Of a stretch of 64,000 bases of DNA, positions 49,871 through 63,718 are shown piece by piece. A program made the translations under genes and the position numbers. The stretch is taken from the NCBI GenBank assembly GCA_034509425.1, contig JAVTVJ010000070.1, positions 2,418,001 through 2,482,000 of the forward strand. Reading direction: 5' to 3'. This DNA is from Eopsaltria australis (lineage: Eukaryota; Chordata; Aves; Passeriformes; Petroicidae). Position 1 is the first letter of the stretch, and each line of letters begins with the position of its first letter. The notes beneath the pieces were generated by a model. It ran no database searches, was not told the origin of the DNA, and saw only the letters and a list, made by a program, of their open reading frames with translations.

Positions 49871-52839
49871 AGGCCATAGAAGACACTCCTGAGACCAGAT
49901 AAAAAGTATTTTCATACCTTTTCTCCTTCCTTGAAAAAAAAATGTTATTAAGTTGCTGACAGAGTTTTCTCTTCTTCTTACAGAATGTGTTCAAATGTAC
50001 TTCCAACAGAGACTGCCTGATGTGGTCCCTTTAAAGGGAACTTAAATAAAGTAATAAATAAAATTACCAAGAGTTTGTGGGGGCAAGGAACCACCCCTTC
50101 TCTTCTAAAAGAAGAATAAAATTATTTCTGATAAAATTATTTCAAATTGAATTGACTCTTTCAGAAGAACTGTGGGCATACAGGAAATGATCAAGGCTAA
50201 TCTGAGGAATTTCACTCTGGTACCTCTGGTGCATCCTCTTATTCTCCAGTGCCAGTGCTAGGTGTTAGCTGTCTGTTTCTCTCATCCCTACAAGGAACAG
50301 GTTCATGCAAAGATTTTTGGAGTCTGGCCAAGGCACTTTTCACATTTGACTGGAGCTCCAGCCCAAGGATTTGGTTTGACCCATGAAAGTTTTCTTCTCA
50401 ATCCCAACTTCAAAGTTTCTGCATTCTCTGGTCAACAGCTCTCAGAGATATGCACCCTATCAGATCACCCATGTAGCCCAAGCTCTGTCCCCATCTCTGC
50501 CAGATTAACCAGAGCACTATAGAGTCTGTGACAGTTTTAGGCCTTTTTCTGTCAGTTTTGTTCTGACTTTAAGATGACTTAAAACAGCTGAACAAGCACA
50601 AAGTTAGAGCAGCACAGGAAGATAATACAAGATCTAGCATAAATCCTCTTGGTGCAAAGTTGGGTTGTCAATGGGTTTTGGCACACTTATGCTGATGATG
50701 TGAATTTCTTGTTAATCAGTGTTTTGGGTCATGTGACCATAGTGGTAGAGTTTTTTCTTGTCAATAAAATCCTTACATTATCCATGAAGAGTGAGAAAGA
50801 CACTCTGATAGCAATTGGTAGAAAGAGGATGACAGAGCATTAAATCTTACCGGATTATTAACTCAATAATTCACTTTTTTAGCTAGGATTGTGATGCAAG
50901 TTCCATTTCAATGCTTGATTTTCAGTTGTGTGGGGGATTTGATAGTTTCACTGCAATTATATATGAAAGAATTATTGAAGTTCTACATGCTTAACAACAT
51001 ATCTTCCTTTCTGTGATTTAATGCAATATAGTCTAATATGATATTTCTTTTTCTGATGTTCTATGTGAATGACATGTTTCAAATGTCTTATGGATGATGT
51101 CTGAAAAAGCAAAAGGAAAACTTTTAACACTTTCATTTGTAGGCAAATTGGGGAAACCTCTGCGGTGTTATAGATCCTTAATCACAGTTTCAATTTGTAT
51201 ACAGTTTGTAATATTATTCCATTTCACAATCTCTGAACACATATTTACTTTGAGACAAGGTAAATTTGAAACCAAACACATCAGTTAACTTCCAAAAGCT
51301 GCCACTGCCATTGTCTCAGGGATGAAGAGCACATGTACAATGTTGTGAGGGGGGAGCTCTTAGATTCATTCAGTTATGTTCCTTACGTTTTCTGAATTAT
51401 GGGTCATATTGGTCTTCCAGAGCATTCACTGCCCTGCTGGTCCCTCTGCTGTTCATCCAACCCCACTGATACACCATTAATAATACACAGCTGTAGCTTC
51501 TTGCATTAGCTTCCCACAGTAAGTCTGGGGTGGAGTTTTTTTGGTGTTTAAAATGTGTCATCAATATTATCAGAGAACAGGACTCCAGTAGACCAAACTC
51601 ACATACAGGAAAGGGAATAAAGGGTATTATGCACATCCTTACTTAGACAGAGTTCTCTCCTCATCTCTATTTGCACTTCTGGGCAGCAGAATAACTCCTC
51701 AGCTTTCAAAAGAAAGCAGGTACTCATCAATAGGCTCTAGAACATCTGTTGAAAGACACGCTGTGTGCAGCATGATGTCAAACAGGAGAGCGTGAGCTCG
51801 TTGGGATGTTATGAACGGAGTTTCCTTGTTCCTTGGACTGAAAGCCCATTGCTGTCTCCAGGTGGTTAAAACATTAAAATAAGACCAACTGTGCAACCCT
51901 GCTTATTTCACATGAGCAGGAATTGGTCTGGTGCAAGAACTGTCTGTCAAGTAAATGAAATGAGATAAGCAGCCCTAACACAATAATATGCACTTGGCAT
52001 AACAGTAACTCCTGTTACATTATCTAGATGGCTCCAGAAATTGCTCCTAAGTACTCCAAGTGTTTTTACATGCATTTTTTTTACAAACAGGCTTGGGAAC
52101 ATGGTTCTTCCATGACGTTTGCACACACTTGTACACTCTCTTTCAGCCCTCAGAAAGGAGAACTGTAACTGTGTGAAACAAAAGCTGAAATGTTTATTCA
52201 TAGCAGGACTAATTGAAGGAAAAGTCTTCTGAGATTTATTCGCTGTATATGCCCACGGATATATGAAAATTCAATTTAATGCAATACTGCCCATTATTAA
52301 GTAAATATTCATTTGCCCAACATGGAAAATCCTGGTTCAAGTCTCAAGATGTCTGCAAGAATACCACTTAGACCAAACAAAAAGGAAACTGCTGTACAGT
52401 ATCTGGTGATCATTTACAAGCTAACATAGAGTTAACTAATTCATCACTCTTCCTTAATTTTATCATATTCAGTCCTAAAGCCTCCCTTGCTGTGAATAGT
52501 GGCACTATTTCACCACAAAAACTTCTTTCAGATTATAAAAAGTACAGTGTCTGTGTCTAGTCAAAGTTGTTTCCCAAATACAGTTCCCTTCAAGCCATTT
52601 CATACACATGAGGCTATTTATACACGAGACTATTTCTAACATTAGGGAGAAGAAGATCCCTGTGAGGGATACCCCTGGCTGCCAGTCACAGACACAGAGA
52701 GTTGTTGGAGCCCCCAGGACACTGAAGAGTGGGAGGCAGGTGGGACCTGTGTTCTCTGGACCAGGAGTGTGAGCAGCCTGGGTACCACTGAACATCAGTG
52801 CCCATGCAGGAGGTCCCAGGGGCAGCCTCTGGACAGCAT
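49871..52839. other. Long non-coding stretch
   Basis: No supported gene. The last 200 bases (52640-52839) are GC-richer than the flanks and abut the CR1 piece. They do not match CR1 and could belong to another, unrecognised repeat. Confidence 0.45.
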
Positions 52840-52990
52840 GGGCAGGGACAAGAGGAAATGGCCTCAAATTGCTCCAGGGGAAGTTTAGATTGAATACCAG
52901 GAAAAATTTCTTCACCAAAAAGTTTGCCAAGCTCTGGAATGGGCTCCCAAGGAAGGTGGTTGAGTCATTAACTTCAAGGGCTGAAAGAAA
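52840..52990 (+). mobile_element. CR1 LINE internal fragment
   Basis: The words GACAAGAGGAAATGGCCTCAA, then a plus frame reading [20 protein letters not shown] and LPRKVVES, match the CR1 ORF2 C-terminus and adjoining 3' region. Similarity ends after about 52990 without the CR1 3' tail, so the copy is truncated on both sides. The long minus-strand open frame at 52505-53047 is antisense to this piece. Confidence 0.85.
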
Positions 52991-54478
52991 CCCCTGGTCC
53001 TTTTCGTTCACTGGTGTAGGTGTAACCCTGGGTTTCCATGGTGACAATTCTTGAAGAATTTCACAGTCTACCCAAAGCGAGTGAAATAATAGTTACCAAA
53101 TTGTATCTTACTCTAATACATTAATGTAATTACAGCTTACTATAAAATTAATATCCAGGTGTCAATTTTCCAGCCTTCTTTAATCAAATCTGAGTAATCA
53201 CAAATCCCTCCTTAAAACAGGAAAAAAAAAAAAAAGGAAATAAAAGAGCACACACAGAGGATTCAAATTTGTCTTAGATTTCTGTCTAAGCTATTTCTAT
53301 CACTTCTCTGAGATGTTTAGTATTTTCTGTTGCTTGCTTGTCCCTCTCTAGCTATCCTTTCAGAAGTTCTGGGAATTGTGGGATGAGAACCCCTAACAGG
53401 TTATTGTCCCCAGGATCTCCCCACCTCTGCACTCTGACTCAGCTGCCTTCTGCCTCACAGCCTAAACCAGTTCAGGTTAACAGGGTTGGCTGGGAGCAGC
53501 TGAAGAGGGGATTCTTCAACTGTCTTCATATCCCTGAAAAAAGTGAAGTCGCTTGTTGCTTCTAACCCAAGGGTGACCACAGGGAATGTCCATGGGACTT
53601 GGGCTTCTAAATCATTACTGTGAAAGCTTGACCCCAAATCTGGAGCATGATGTGTAGCCAGTAACTGCAATGTGAGGAGACTTGGATCTCTCTATTCTTA
53701 GTGGTTTGACTGTGGTTCCTTGCTAAAACAAACATTTTAACAAGCTTGTCTCTGGAAGCCTTTGAATTTATTATCCTTGCAATGTTTGTTCTTAGAATGG
53801 CCTGTTGGAGGAAATACTTAATATTTTGCATTCTTTTTGTATCTGGTAACACATAAACTTCAGGCCTGTAATTCTATTCGTTAGAGTAATTGTAAATCGT
53901 TACATCTTCTTTCACACTTCCATTTTTCTACTACTGCTCAGATAGCAATTGTTATAGCCCACAATTTGCAAGATAGATGGTGAAGTGCAGATGACAACAG
54001 CAGAGCCAGCAACATTGCTCCTCATGCATCCTTCTAGTTGATGCTCCTCTTCCCTTTGGAAAGAAGAAACTGGTTTTTTGTATAGCTCTGCTCAAATGAT
54101 GCCTACAGTGATTGCCTACAGTCTGTGAATACTTTGAGGCCCCATGGACCATGTGGTCTCCAAATAAGTCATTCTATGAAATGTTTGCTGTATTTTCTAC
54201 TTCTGAAGAAAACTACAAATCTGAGAACAGAAGAGGCAATAATAAACTATTTTCTTGTTTCCTGCTAGCAAAGAATGTAGTAATAAATTCTCCAGTGTAG
54301 CAAACTCTCCAACCTAAAAGCAACTGCTGTAAAATTTTATATCACTTTCTACTAGGGTACTTTTCAATTTACTAGCTTCAATGCAAGCCTTTGTTTTCAG
54401 TTTAATAATAGAAATTTGCCATGTAAATTTATTGCCTATTGTGTAAGAATTTTTATAGGATAAGAAATTTTATTGTCA
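52991..54478. other. Non-coding stretch, no gene seen
   Basis: Unique sequence with a 14-base A-tract near 53222-53235. No gene recognised. Confidence 0.5.
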
Positions 54479-54800
54479 CAGGATCATAGAATCCTTTAAG
54501 CTGGAAAAGACCTATAAGCTCATGAACTCAGCACTGCCAGGTCCACCACTGAACTTCTAATCTAAATGCCTCATCTACACATCTTTTAAATGCCTCCTAG
54601 ACTGGCATCTCAAAATCTTCCCTGAGCAATCTGTCCCAATATTTGAACACACTTTCCATGAAGAAATATTTTCTAATATTCAATCTAAAGTTCCTTGGCA
54701 CTACCTGAGGTTGTTTTCTTTTGACCTATTGACTGTCACTAGGGGAAAGAGAACGACGCCCTTAGTGTAGCCATCTCCATCCTGGAGTGATTCTTGAGAC
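54479..54800 (-). mobile_element. CR1 LINE 3' fragment, reverse orientation
   Basis: Starting at GATCATAGAATCC, the sequence runs through AGCACTGCCAGGTCCACCACTGAA and AAGAAATATTTTCTAATATTCAATC to a CACTAGGGG word, the reverse complement of the CR1 ORF2 C-terminus and 3' UTR. It is more diverged than the copy at 34228, so probably older. The 3' end (left side) is close to intact. The 5' limit fades between 54790 and 54880. Confidence 0.92.
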
Positions 54801-57800
54801 TGCATATTTCTGGTCTGTGTAGGCAAACCTATTAGTTCTCTGTGATATTTTCTCACCTGATTACTCGCCACATAAATGTACAGCACGGCTGTCAAAATAG
54901 GAGCATTTTCTGTATTTCTATTTTTACTTACATTCTCTTGTCCCAGTTTTCTCAGGAATGCAATATCATGCTATAAATCTTTATCTATAGAGTAATTCAA
55001 AGTCGTCACATGCTTTTAAGCTGGATCACAGGCAAATTAAAAGTATGTGTTGACCAGAATGGCCAAGTTAGTGGCATTTCTTGAAGGAATGATGCTTCAT
55101 TTTAGTTTAGGAAAAGAAAATACAGGAAATTATTCAATCTGCTTATCAAAGAATATGATAACACAATCCTTACCTTTATGTAAATGAAGAAACTCCCTAA
55201 TTTTATATTCAATGCTGTTACTCTTTGCAGATTGGAAGTGGATATCAGTTGAAAAAATATTTTCTTTTAAAGGCACAAGCTCTACAGGACTCAGACAATT
55301 TGGCAGTATGTCTGGCAGCAGACAACATAACACCTATTGTTCTTAAACGTCTTTGAAATGTGAATGAAATCCAGTGGAGAGTTAGCAACTCAACTGACTT
55401 CACTCATCATGAGTGGTATCATATAACCAAGCAACAGTCAAAGTCTGAATCCTGCTCCTGGAAGGAAATGCCAGTTACCTTGAGGCAATTCCATTCCTAG
55501 CGAAACACAAAGCTCCCCCAGTTGCAACGATGCAAGGTCACAGTGAGTGACACTGCGGAGAGAAGACAAAGACACCAGATCTTAACTGAAAGAAATGAAG
55601 CAGGAATAAAAAACAAAGACCAAGTGAGGGTTTCTCTGTAATGAGGGGAAACTACACAGGTGCCTTAGCTGCTGTTCTCCATGGAAAAGAAGAGGTGGGG
55701 CTGAGTTAGGAGGGCTGGAAATCACACGTTAACAATAAATGGATTTTTGCCTAGAGTGTAGACAACACTCTAGGTCAACACCTAACCAACACAAAAATAC
55801 TTATCCTATTGTTCTATCAGACCAGATTGGCTCTTGGCTGCTTTAAATGACATCAGAAGCTGGAGATTGTAGGCTTAGAGAAGCAGTAAGTTTCTGCAAA
55901 GCATCCTGCATCCATGTTTGTTCTTTACCTCTTCAGGAATGCAGCTCAATCTACATGAGCTTTTTTGTCTGCTTCGACGTGTTCTGACATATTCTGACTG
56001 CTAGTCCTCTGGCACGTTCAAGCAGGAGATCACAGTTATCACAGCAGCATGTGTCATTTTGGGATGGAATCCATGTTCACAGACTTTGACAATTATATTA
56101 TTGGCCCTCATCTGTTCATAGTTCAATCTGCAAAACATTTTTCAAATGCAGAAACATATTACATGACTCATTTCACATGATACAGCAATTTTAGCATCCT
56201 ACAGTAAAAGCTCCGCAGAGATGGTCCATGACATATTGCCTAGAACATTAACTAAATATTTATAATTTTTATTTTATCACTACCTTGTTTTCTTTTTCAT
56301 CTTTCCCTTTCTGTGTCTTATATTTTTGGTAACCTAAGCCAGTACCATAATGCTGAACCTTACATGCAGAGAGCCTTCAGCATCCTGTCCCTAAATTTGG
56401 ATGGGAGCAGAACTGATTTACAATACAGTCCATTTACCCTGCCTTTGTGTTGTGCAGCTGGGGAAAAACAGGGAAGTTATTCTCTAGTGGGATAATTCTG
56501 AGCCTTCTTTGCTGGAGTTTACCAGAAACATCAGTTCTTAGAGTGTAAGAGCCAGTCTCTCACAGAAATAGATGCTTTCCAAATTACTTATATGCTAGTA
56601 TGGCATTTTCAAATGGGTTAATAACAAGTTACTTCTGGCAGGACCTTCATCATAAGCTTTCTCTATGTTTCTGATTGCACAGCTCTGTTAATCAATTTTA
56701 TGCCACCAATGTTCCTGATCTACTACCCAAATGTGCCCTCGAGAGTTTCTGTGATCTGCTGTAAGCCTGATAGTATATTTTTTAAATTAACTTGCCTTAG
56801 AGGGGAAAAGATTAAGGCCCTCTAGACCCTTGACTACCTACTTTTAGGTCTTTGCAGAAGATGTATCTCTTTTATCTCTCTTGCAGAGAAAATTTCTCTC
56901 ATTTTGTGACACTGAAGGTAATACTTCAAAGCCACCCACTATAAAGTGAAGGATAGAAACTTGAATATTATTAGCTGATGGAAGCCCTATTATTGGCTCC
57001 AGGGGGGAGAACAAATTCTGATATGATCATGCTGCAGCTTTTCTTTACACTGAATCTGGGTCCGCCTCAGAGAATGTTATTTAGTTACTTCCACTGTTAT
57101 TACTTCTGGCATAATGTGCAACAGGTTTCATATCACAGAATGCTTAATGCTTTATCTCTGCCTTGAATTTTCAGTTTGCATGGAGATGCAAAATATAAAT
57201 GGTCACAGATATTTTCTATGGTCAATAAGTTAGAGAGAGCTCACCATGTACTGTGGTGCTTTCTGGAACTGATTTTCTCCTGCAGGATACCCCCACTATT
57301 TTAAAGAAACATTTCACTGAAGTTACATTAGCATAAACAGATGCAAAAGAGAAGTGAGCATTTAACTGTATTGTGCATAAAAGTCCTCATTGTCTGTTTC
57401 TCTTGCAGCTTAATACCTAGATTCTCTGCAGAACAGCAAGTATTTGTAATGCAGTTTATTGTACTGCTCTATTTTTTTTTCATAGAGTTCTGCTAAAATT
57501 CTCTGCTTCAGTCCTATTAATGTAAATCTCCATGCAGGCACTTCACAGAAAACAATGTGCTGCACAAATCAAAACAAAACAAAAGCACAGACCAAGGACT
57601 GTTTTGTCTGTCCCCATGACTTGAAAAACAGAAGGATTTATCTCAAATTTTAACTCAAAACTACATCTATAGTCTTAATAAGCAACTATGCCAGGCTGTT
57701 TACGAATTTACCAACTGTGGAAGCTGCAAACATACAATGTGGTAATAAATAAAATGCATTTTAAACTCTATTTACAACAACCACAGAGTAAGAAAACAAC

Positions 57801-60107
57801 ATAGTTTTTGAAGGTTGATACGTAGTTCTATACTATTCATTTTAGATTTCTATGTATTTCTGGTTTAAATTTTTTAAGATGGAATTAACCATTTGTGATT
57901 GACATCAGAATTTCATCTCTTCCACCAGGATGCCCCTCACTTCCAACAAATCTATTGGAAAGCTGACCCATCATGATTTAAACAACTCAAGTGACAAACC
58001 AAGAGTCTATCTTGGTAATGGACAGATTATGAGGTGCAGTCATTACATGCCCCCAGATTGTCAAGTAGTGAGACGGCACCCTGCAATTATTAGTGGGAGT
58101 ATTATCAGTATGGCTTTGCTAACCACTTGGGACCCTGAGAAACTGAGGCCAAAATTCTGTCTATGATACAGGTCTGGCATCCCCTTCTTCCTGTAGTTGT
58201 TCTGTAGTTCTGTAGCCTTTCTTCGTGTTCTGTCATGAAAGAAGGATCAGCTTGCAAGAATCAATATCATTAAATGTTAACCCTAAGCATTTAATGAAGC
58301 TTTCCAAAAAACGGATTATATATTCCACACTCCATCTTATATTCTTTTGAAATATCTATTATTATGAAGGAATTCCAGATTTTTTATTCCAAAATGTATT
58401 TATTATTTCCCAGGAAAACACAGAATTTATTGCATAAATTTTGCTACACAAAACACTGGTAAGGTATTAGAAAGTCTTTTGGAATTTTTTTTCTCAAAAG
58501 TGCCCCATGCCAGACTGGATGAGACAAATGAAGGAAGTAAACCTTGTTCTGCTACCGGTATGCCACAGTGACCCAGAAGTATTGCAAAAGTGACCTAAAG
58601 TCCTCGCTTCTGGGTTTGCCACAGGAGTAGCTGGGAGGGACTTCAGGAGGAGACTGCAGCCAAAATAGTTTTATTCAGGGCTATTATAGACCGGAAAAAA
58701 AACCAAGTTTATAAATTAAACTAGAACACTTTACCTATTGATCTGTTCACATTTAAACTGTTTCTGTTCATGAGGAGCTGTAAAGAGAAGTTATGTCCTT
58801 CTACTTTTGATGTTTAGATTGTATTCTCACTACAAATTTGACTCTAATGCTTATGTTTAGCATCAAGAGCTAAACAAAAATCAATATTTTCAAGAACATA
58901 TGAGATTAGATGAAGCAAGAAAATGCTCCCAGTCTTAAAAGTCATTATTTATTCTCAGATAATACCTTGTTTCTTTCACAGGTTTGCCTCATATATATAT
59001 ACAAAATAGCTATTGCCTTTCAATATTTTTCAAATCCTATACTTGTTTGTTGGCATACTGCTTTTTATCCAGAATTAGATGAGGGTTTCTGGCTTGCTGT
59101 GGCAAAGTATGTAGAATTGTAGATGCAGTTTTGTCCATTGAGAGCACAGACTCACTGAGATCAGTGAGGAAAGTACAGCACAGCTCCACAGAAAAGTCTT
59201 TTCAATGGAAGTTTACATACCAGGTTTTAGACTCAGGAAGGGATTCCAAGAGCTTTTTCAATGGTACGCTGGAACAGCATTGGAAAGCTGGCCTGAGCTT
59301 TTGATATTCACCACTGATATATGAGTGTTTGGGAGAAGTATTCATTAGCAGATATTTATTAGTCAGGACTGAGTCATTCCCTGCCTTACATGAGCCTAAG
59401 AAATATGTAGATGAATAGGAGTTGTCTACCTTGTGCTTCTCAGGGAATTGAAACCACTGCCTATGTCTTCTCATAAATATCTCTATACTGCATGCTTACA
59501 AAATAAAGAAAAGCTCATAAGCAAATGCCCAGCCCACTTCCAAGCTCTTTTAGCAATCTCTTCCCAAACACAGCTCTCTGCCCTCTTCTGCCCACTATTG
59601 CTAGAACCTGACCAGGAATTTCCCCTAGAGAGAAACACAAAGCTCTATACCCTGCTTTATAAGCTATTCATGCTTACTCAAACCTGTCTCAAATGTCAAC
59701 AGCATTTACAGAGCTATCTAGAAAACAGCTGGGGCTGGGGCCAGCACCATGCCATGCATGTGTCCCTCACTCTGCAGGATGAGGCTGCATCCTTTGCCAG
59801 CCAGCACTAGCTCGAGAGCACTTTGATTTTCCTTTACCAATTCCCTGTGTCCCGCTCACCTACTCAGTTCCCTGAGGCACTGTGAAGTAGAAGGGAAGGA
59901 GAAAAACTGTTTGCTCTTTTTCTTTCTTCATTACAGTTAACTGCTGTTTCTGTGTCATCTGTAGGGCTCCAATGATCTACCAGGTTTCGAGGTGTAGTGG
60001 CTGCAGCAGCACAGGTGATGAGCAAAGGTCCTTCTCACTGTTGTCCCTGTTCCTGCCAATGCAGGGGACAGAGCAGTCTTTTTCTTTCCTTCCCACAAGC
60101 TGTGTAC
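54801..60107. other. Long non-coding stretch
   Basis: Unique AT-rich DNA. Frames of up to 125 codons (59433-59810) show no recognisable domain. No CpG cluster or microsatellite above the common background was seen. Confidence 0.5.
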
Positions 60108-60212
60108 TGGGAGAAATAGGAGAGGGAGGGAAGATGAAATGGAAAGGGGGGAGGAGAAGAGAGATAAATGGCAAGAGATAAAATATGGAGGGGAGAGAAG
60201 GGCCTTGCATAA
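60108..60212. repeat. Purine-rich tract on the plus strand
   Basis: About 105 bases almost wholly A and G, interrupted by only a few pyrimidines, with variable GGGA/GAGA/GATA words and no fixed period. Such tracts can adopt triplex (H-DNA) structures where mirror symmetry exists. Clear mirror symmetry was not verified. Confidence 0.8.
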
Positions 60213-61479
60213 CCTTAGGACCTGGTGCAGCCAAGTCCTACTTTTTCAGTTGCAAGTTTCGGCAGCTTACTGGACCATTCAGAAAATACTCCCGCAAGAA
60301 AGGGATTTTAACTTCTAAAAAATCTCTTATTTTTACTGTTGTTATATCCTGATAATTTCCAGGATTTCTGACAACGTGACAGTTTCCAGGGAGATAAAGA
60401 AATCCATATAAGAAATTATTAAAACAAGAAGCACACATAAGAAATTAGTAAAACACTTGCTGTTTTGCCTCTAGTTTCCTTTGATAAAGGAGGCCATTAG
60501 CATCTTTCAGCTAAACAGCTTCCACCCAGTTCCTGTGTATGAGAGCACACACCAGCAGCATGTCCATGTGAGACTGATGTACTCCTCAAAACTCCCAAAG
60601 CAGGCACAGTGCACCATTGCCTGGTACTGCAGGCCTCCAAGACTGCTGAGGGAAAGCTAATTTTACGTAGTGAACAGTAAACACACAATACAATACTGTC
60701 TGATATATCAATTAAATGGAAAAGTCCTGATCCTTTTTTAGAAAGAGAAGTCTACTCATTTCCCATGCATAAAACACTATGTAAAGAAAGACATGATTTA
60801 TGGATTGAAAATCCATGAAACTTTCTTCTTCAATGGTCATGATTTGAGGACCTGTAGCCCACAGAAACCGACTAACATGCAGAAAAAATGCTTATACCTC
60901 AACACCTGTATGGCACAGCCTCTCAAAATCAACCTCTGTGGTTCCTCTGCAACATCTATTTTTTTGTATAGAAATAAAAGCAAAGCTGTGCTGGATTGTC
61001 TTTCCAATTCCACCACACTCCCCACCTTTCTCATTTTCGATTATGGATTAAAACACTGAAGAAGAAAGTTTCATATCTCTTGATCCAGAGCTTTAAGCTT
61101 AAAGAGAGTGAAGCAGAAGGGAAGTGAAGAAGGGGGTGGGAAGGCCCAGTGAGCACAGATCATCTTCTGTAGTCTGTGAGTTTGAATTAAAAAGCAAAGC
61201 TGGAGCCCAAGCACACTATAGCGTGCTCTCCCTGTTCGCTCTAGAATATCCCCAATTTACTGACAGCACAAAGCAGTACCGTATTGTTTATAATGTCATT
61301 TCTCAAGAATGCAATGTCCCACCCTCTCCCACTCTCAGCTTTAAACTTGTTTGATGAACACAGTTTTCCAGTAAAGACAACATGATATTTGGCCAGAGTG
61401 GTGGAATAAGAAACATGATTCTTTTCATGTTGGACACTTGCATAATATTTCTCAACATCCAAAGCTGGGTTTATGCAGG
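60213..61479. other. Non-coding stretch, no gene seen
   Basis: Unique AT-rich sequence. Open frames at 60793-61059 and 61124-61354 are unrecognised. Confidence 0.5.
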
Positions 61480-61690
61480 ATTACAGCAATCCTTTTATTA
61501 TTTATGAAAGATGACAGCATGCCGTGTGATAATGTTTAGGTTACTCATCATGCAATTTACAATAGCTTATGTGGAGGGAAATATGAAATTTTAGTTAGTA
61601 AAATGAAGTCTTTAATTAATTTCATCTGTCCAACATTTGATCTTTTTTTTTTCATTAAAGCAGTAAATATCTTCCAAAAGATTCACAGAG
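61480..61690. promoter_or_regulatory. Candidate conserved non-coding element
   Basis: Non-repetitive, AT-rich, with one isolated CpG and dense homeodomain-like words (TTAATTAA at 61611-61618, several ATTA cores) and a CATTAAAG word. Enhancer-like in composition. Confidence 0.22.
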
Positions 61691-62109
61691 CAGAGACTTG
61701 TCTTGCAGCAACAGCTAAGAAAAGAGCTTATTAATGCCCCGAGCCTGCCATGTATGACAGAGCCAGGTTTGTCACACTGTGGTCTCAGATCTGCATGAGA
61801 AAAACAGATTGTACACAGCCCTTTGCAGCTACTCCAGGCCTGCAAAGGCTTCCATGTCCTGTGCTGGAGAACAGCATTCCTTGGAGGAAGAGGAAAGGAG
61901 ACAACCCTCAGCCCATCACCACCACCTCCTCATGTATGTATTGCTACTACCTCCACCAGAGCAGAAGCGATATAAAGACATCCTTCCAGGGAGAGCTGAG
62001 GAAAAAGCAGGGAGAACCACATGTGAGACCCATTGAGATAAACCTTTCCAAAAATCTCCATCCAACCCTCTGGGTGCTATCAGTAATGTTAATCGTAGAT
62101 GATCTCCTA
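61691..62109. other. Non-coding stretch, no gene seen
   Basis: More GC-rich unique sequence. Overlapping frames on both strands (61750-62124 plus, 61612-62129 minus) are unrecognised. Confidence 0.45.
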
Positions 62110-62260
62110 AAGGCAGCAATATGAGGCATGGACGAGCTTTATTGCAGTACAGCCATAAATAATTAAATACAATGTAATAAATGAACCTGTCAAAACCAGC
62201 TGGAACAAAGTTAGACTGACTAATCAGATGTGACTGCCAAAATCAGCACACAAGAAAATC
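62110..62260. promoter_or_regulatory. Candidate conserved non-coding element
   Basis: An AT-rich non-repetitive block with AATAATTAAAT at 62158-62168, CCAGCTGG E-box wording at 62197-62204 and CTAATCAG at 62220-62227. Looks enhancer-like. Composition only. Confidence 0.2.
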
Positions 62261-63718
62261 TCCATCTGTGAGCTGAACGCCCAAGGTGCTCAGGGGGCTT
62301 GTTGTGCAGCTACCCAGAGCAAAGATGATGCTCAGAGGTGCCCTGTGGTGGGAGGTGGGTGTCCCATAGGACACAGGAGTGTGAGGAACAGTACTTAATT
62401 GCTACTGCACGTCACCATGTGTCATATATACAGCCTAGCACTGGATTTTTATTTTTTCCTTTTCTAAATAGGATAAAACATTTCAGGGAAAGCTGACCCT
62501 CCAGTGAAAGTTTTTTCTTGTATGTATGCACAATGCTTTTTACCTACATGAACTGTATTAATAAAATCTCTTTGGTTGTGTGAAGATTTACTGAGAGCCA
62601 AGAAGCTAAAACGACACCCTCAACACCAAGGCTTGAGCATTTTTTAAATGTGACTTTTCTCCTCTTTCCATTGTGCTAAAAAAAAAATTAGTTAAAAGGA
62701 AATTAATCTGCAGCTGACCAAAACACACTTCAAAACACAAGTGTCATAAAAAACCGGCATTCTTGGAAGATGACTGTTGGCCACACATTGGTGATGTTAT
62801 TGGAGTTTTCCCTTCAAGGTCAGACATTTAATCTAGGTATTATTAGCACTTAAATAATTTGCCATTTTTTTTCTCTTACTAAGGTTCTTTTTAAAATGGT
62901 TATTGGTTTATTTCATTTGAAACTGTGTTTCAAGTGTGATATTTAATGAAATTTCAATAATATCCCTTTAAAAAGTCAAATACATTTTTGGGAAATGAAA
63001 AATATTTCAGAACAAAAATCTTGCAATTTCAAATCAGCCTCAACACTTTCTATGCTGCACTCCCTTATTTATGGCAGACTGTCCATTTCATTTAAGCTAA
63101 AAACACAGACAGTAAGATATTTTTGCTGTGTCTGCACACATATATACACGTAAAAACATATGCAAATACACACACACATACACTATTTGTCCAAGGCCAA
63201 TTTGGATAAACAAAAAGTCAGAAATGACTGAAAATGGTCATCTCTGGTGGAATTATTGGGTAGCTACAATAGGCATCAGTGTTATGAAAAGTTTGCTTTC
63301 TCCATCTAATTGCAATTAACATTCTAGCGGGGCCTAGAGATATTTTAATTTTAATTTATTAAACTGAGACAATGATTTCTTCCTTCTCTTGGGGGAAACA
63401 TAGTCACTTTTTTAGTATTTATTTATTTGCAGTTGGATGTATTTTTGAGACAAAACAAAACCAGAGCTAAAGCAGATGAAAAGCATCTCAGTGTTTCAAT
63501 TTTTTTTGTTGATGCACAACCTTGTCTACATCTCTCCCTTTTACATTAGGACAATAAAGAGAAAGGGGATATTATGCTTGCATGTACTGATACAACATAA
63601 ATATTTTGAAGTTACTTGCGTAGATAAAGAAAAATGTTCATTTCTCCCTCCCTTTTTGCATCACGTTTTGCCATCAGCTGCTTCATTTAGCTATTGTCGG
63701 GCATGATGCATAAAAAAA
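62261..63718. other. Non-coding stretch, AT-rich
   Basis: No gene seen. The stretch 62740-63080 is strongly AT-rich and non-repetitive. A short alternating CA/TA-rich patch lies at 63136-63183 with an ATGCAAAT octamer at 63160-63167. Confidence 0.45.

Noticed and set aside
52505..53047. 180-codon minus-strand open frame, the longest in the window
   Set aside because: It is antisense to a CR1 fragment, has no recognisable domain, and its length is near the chance maximum for six frames over 64 kb.
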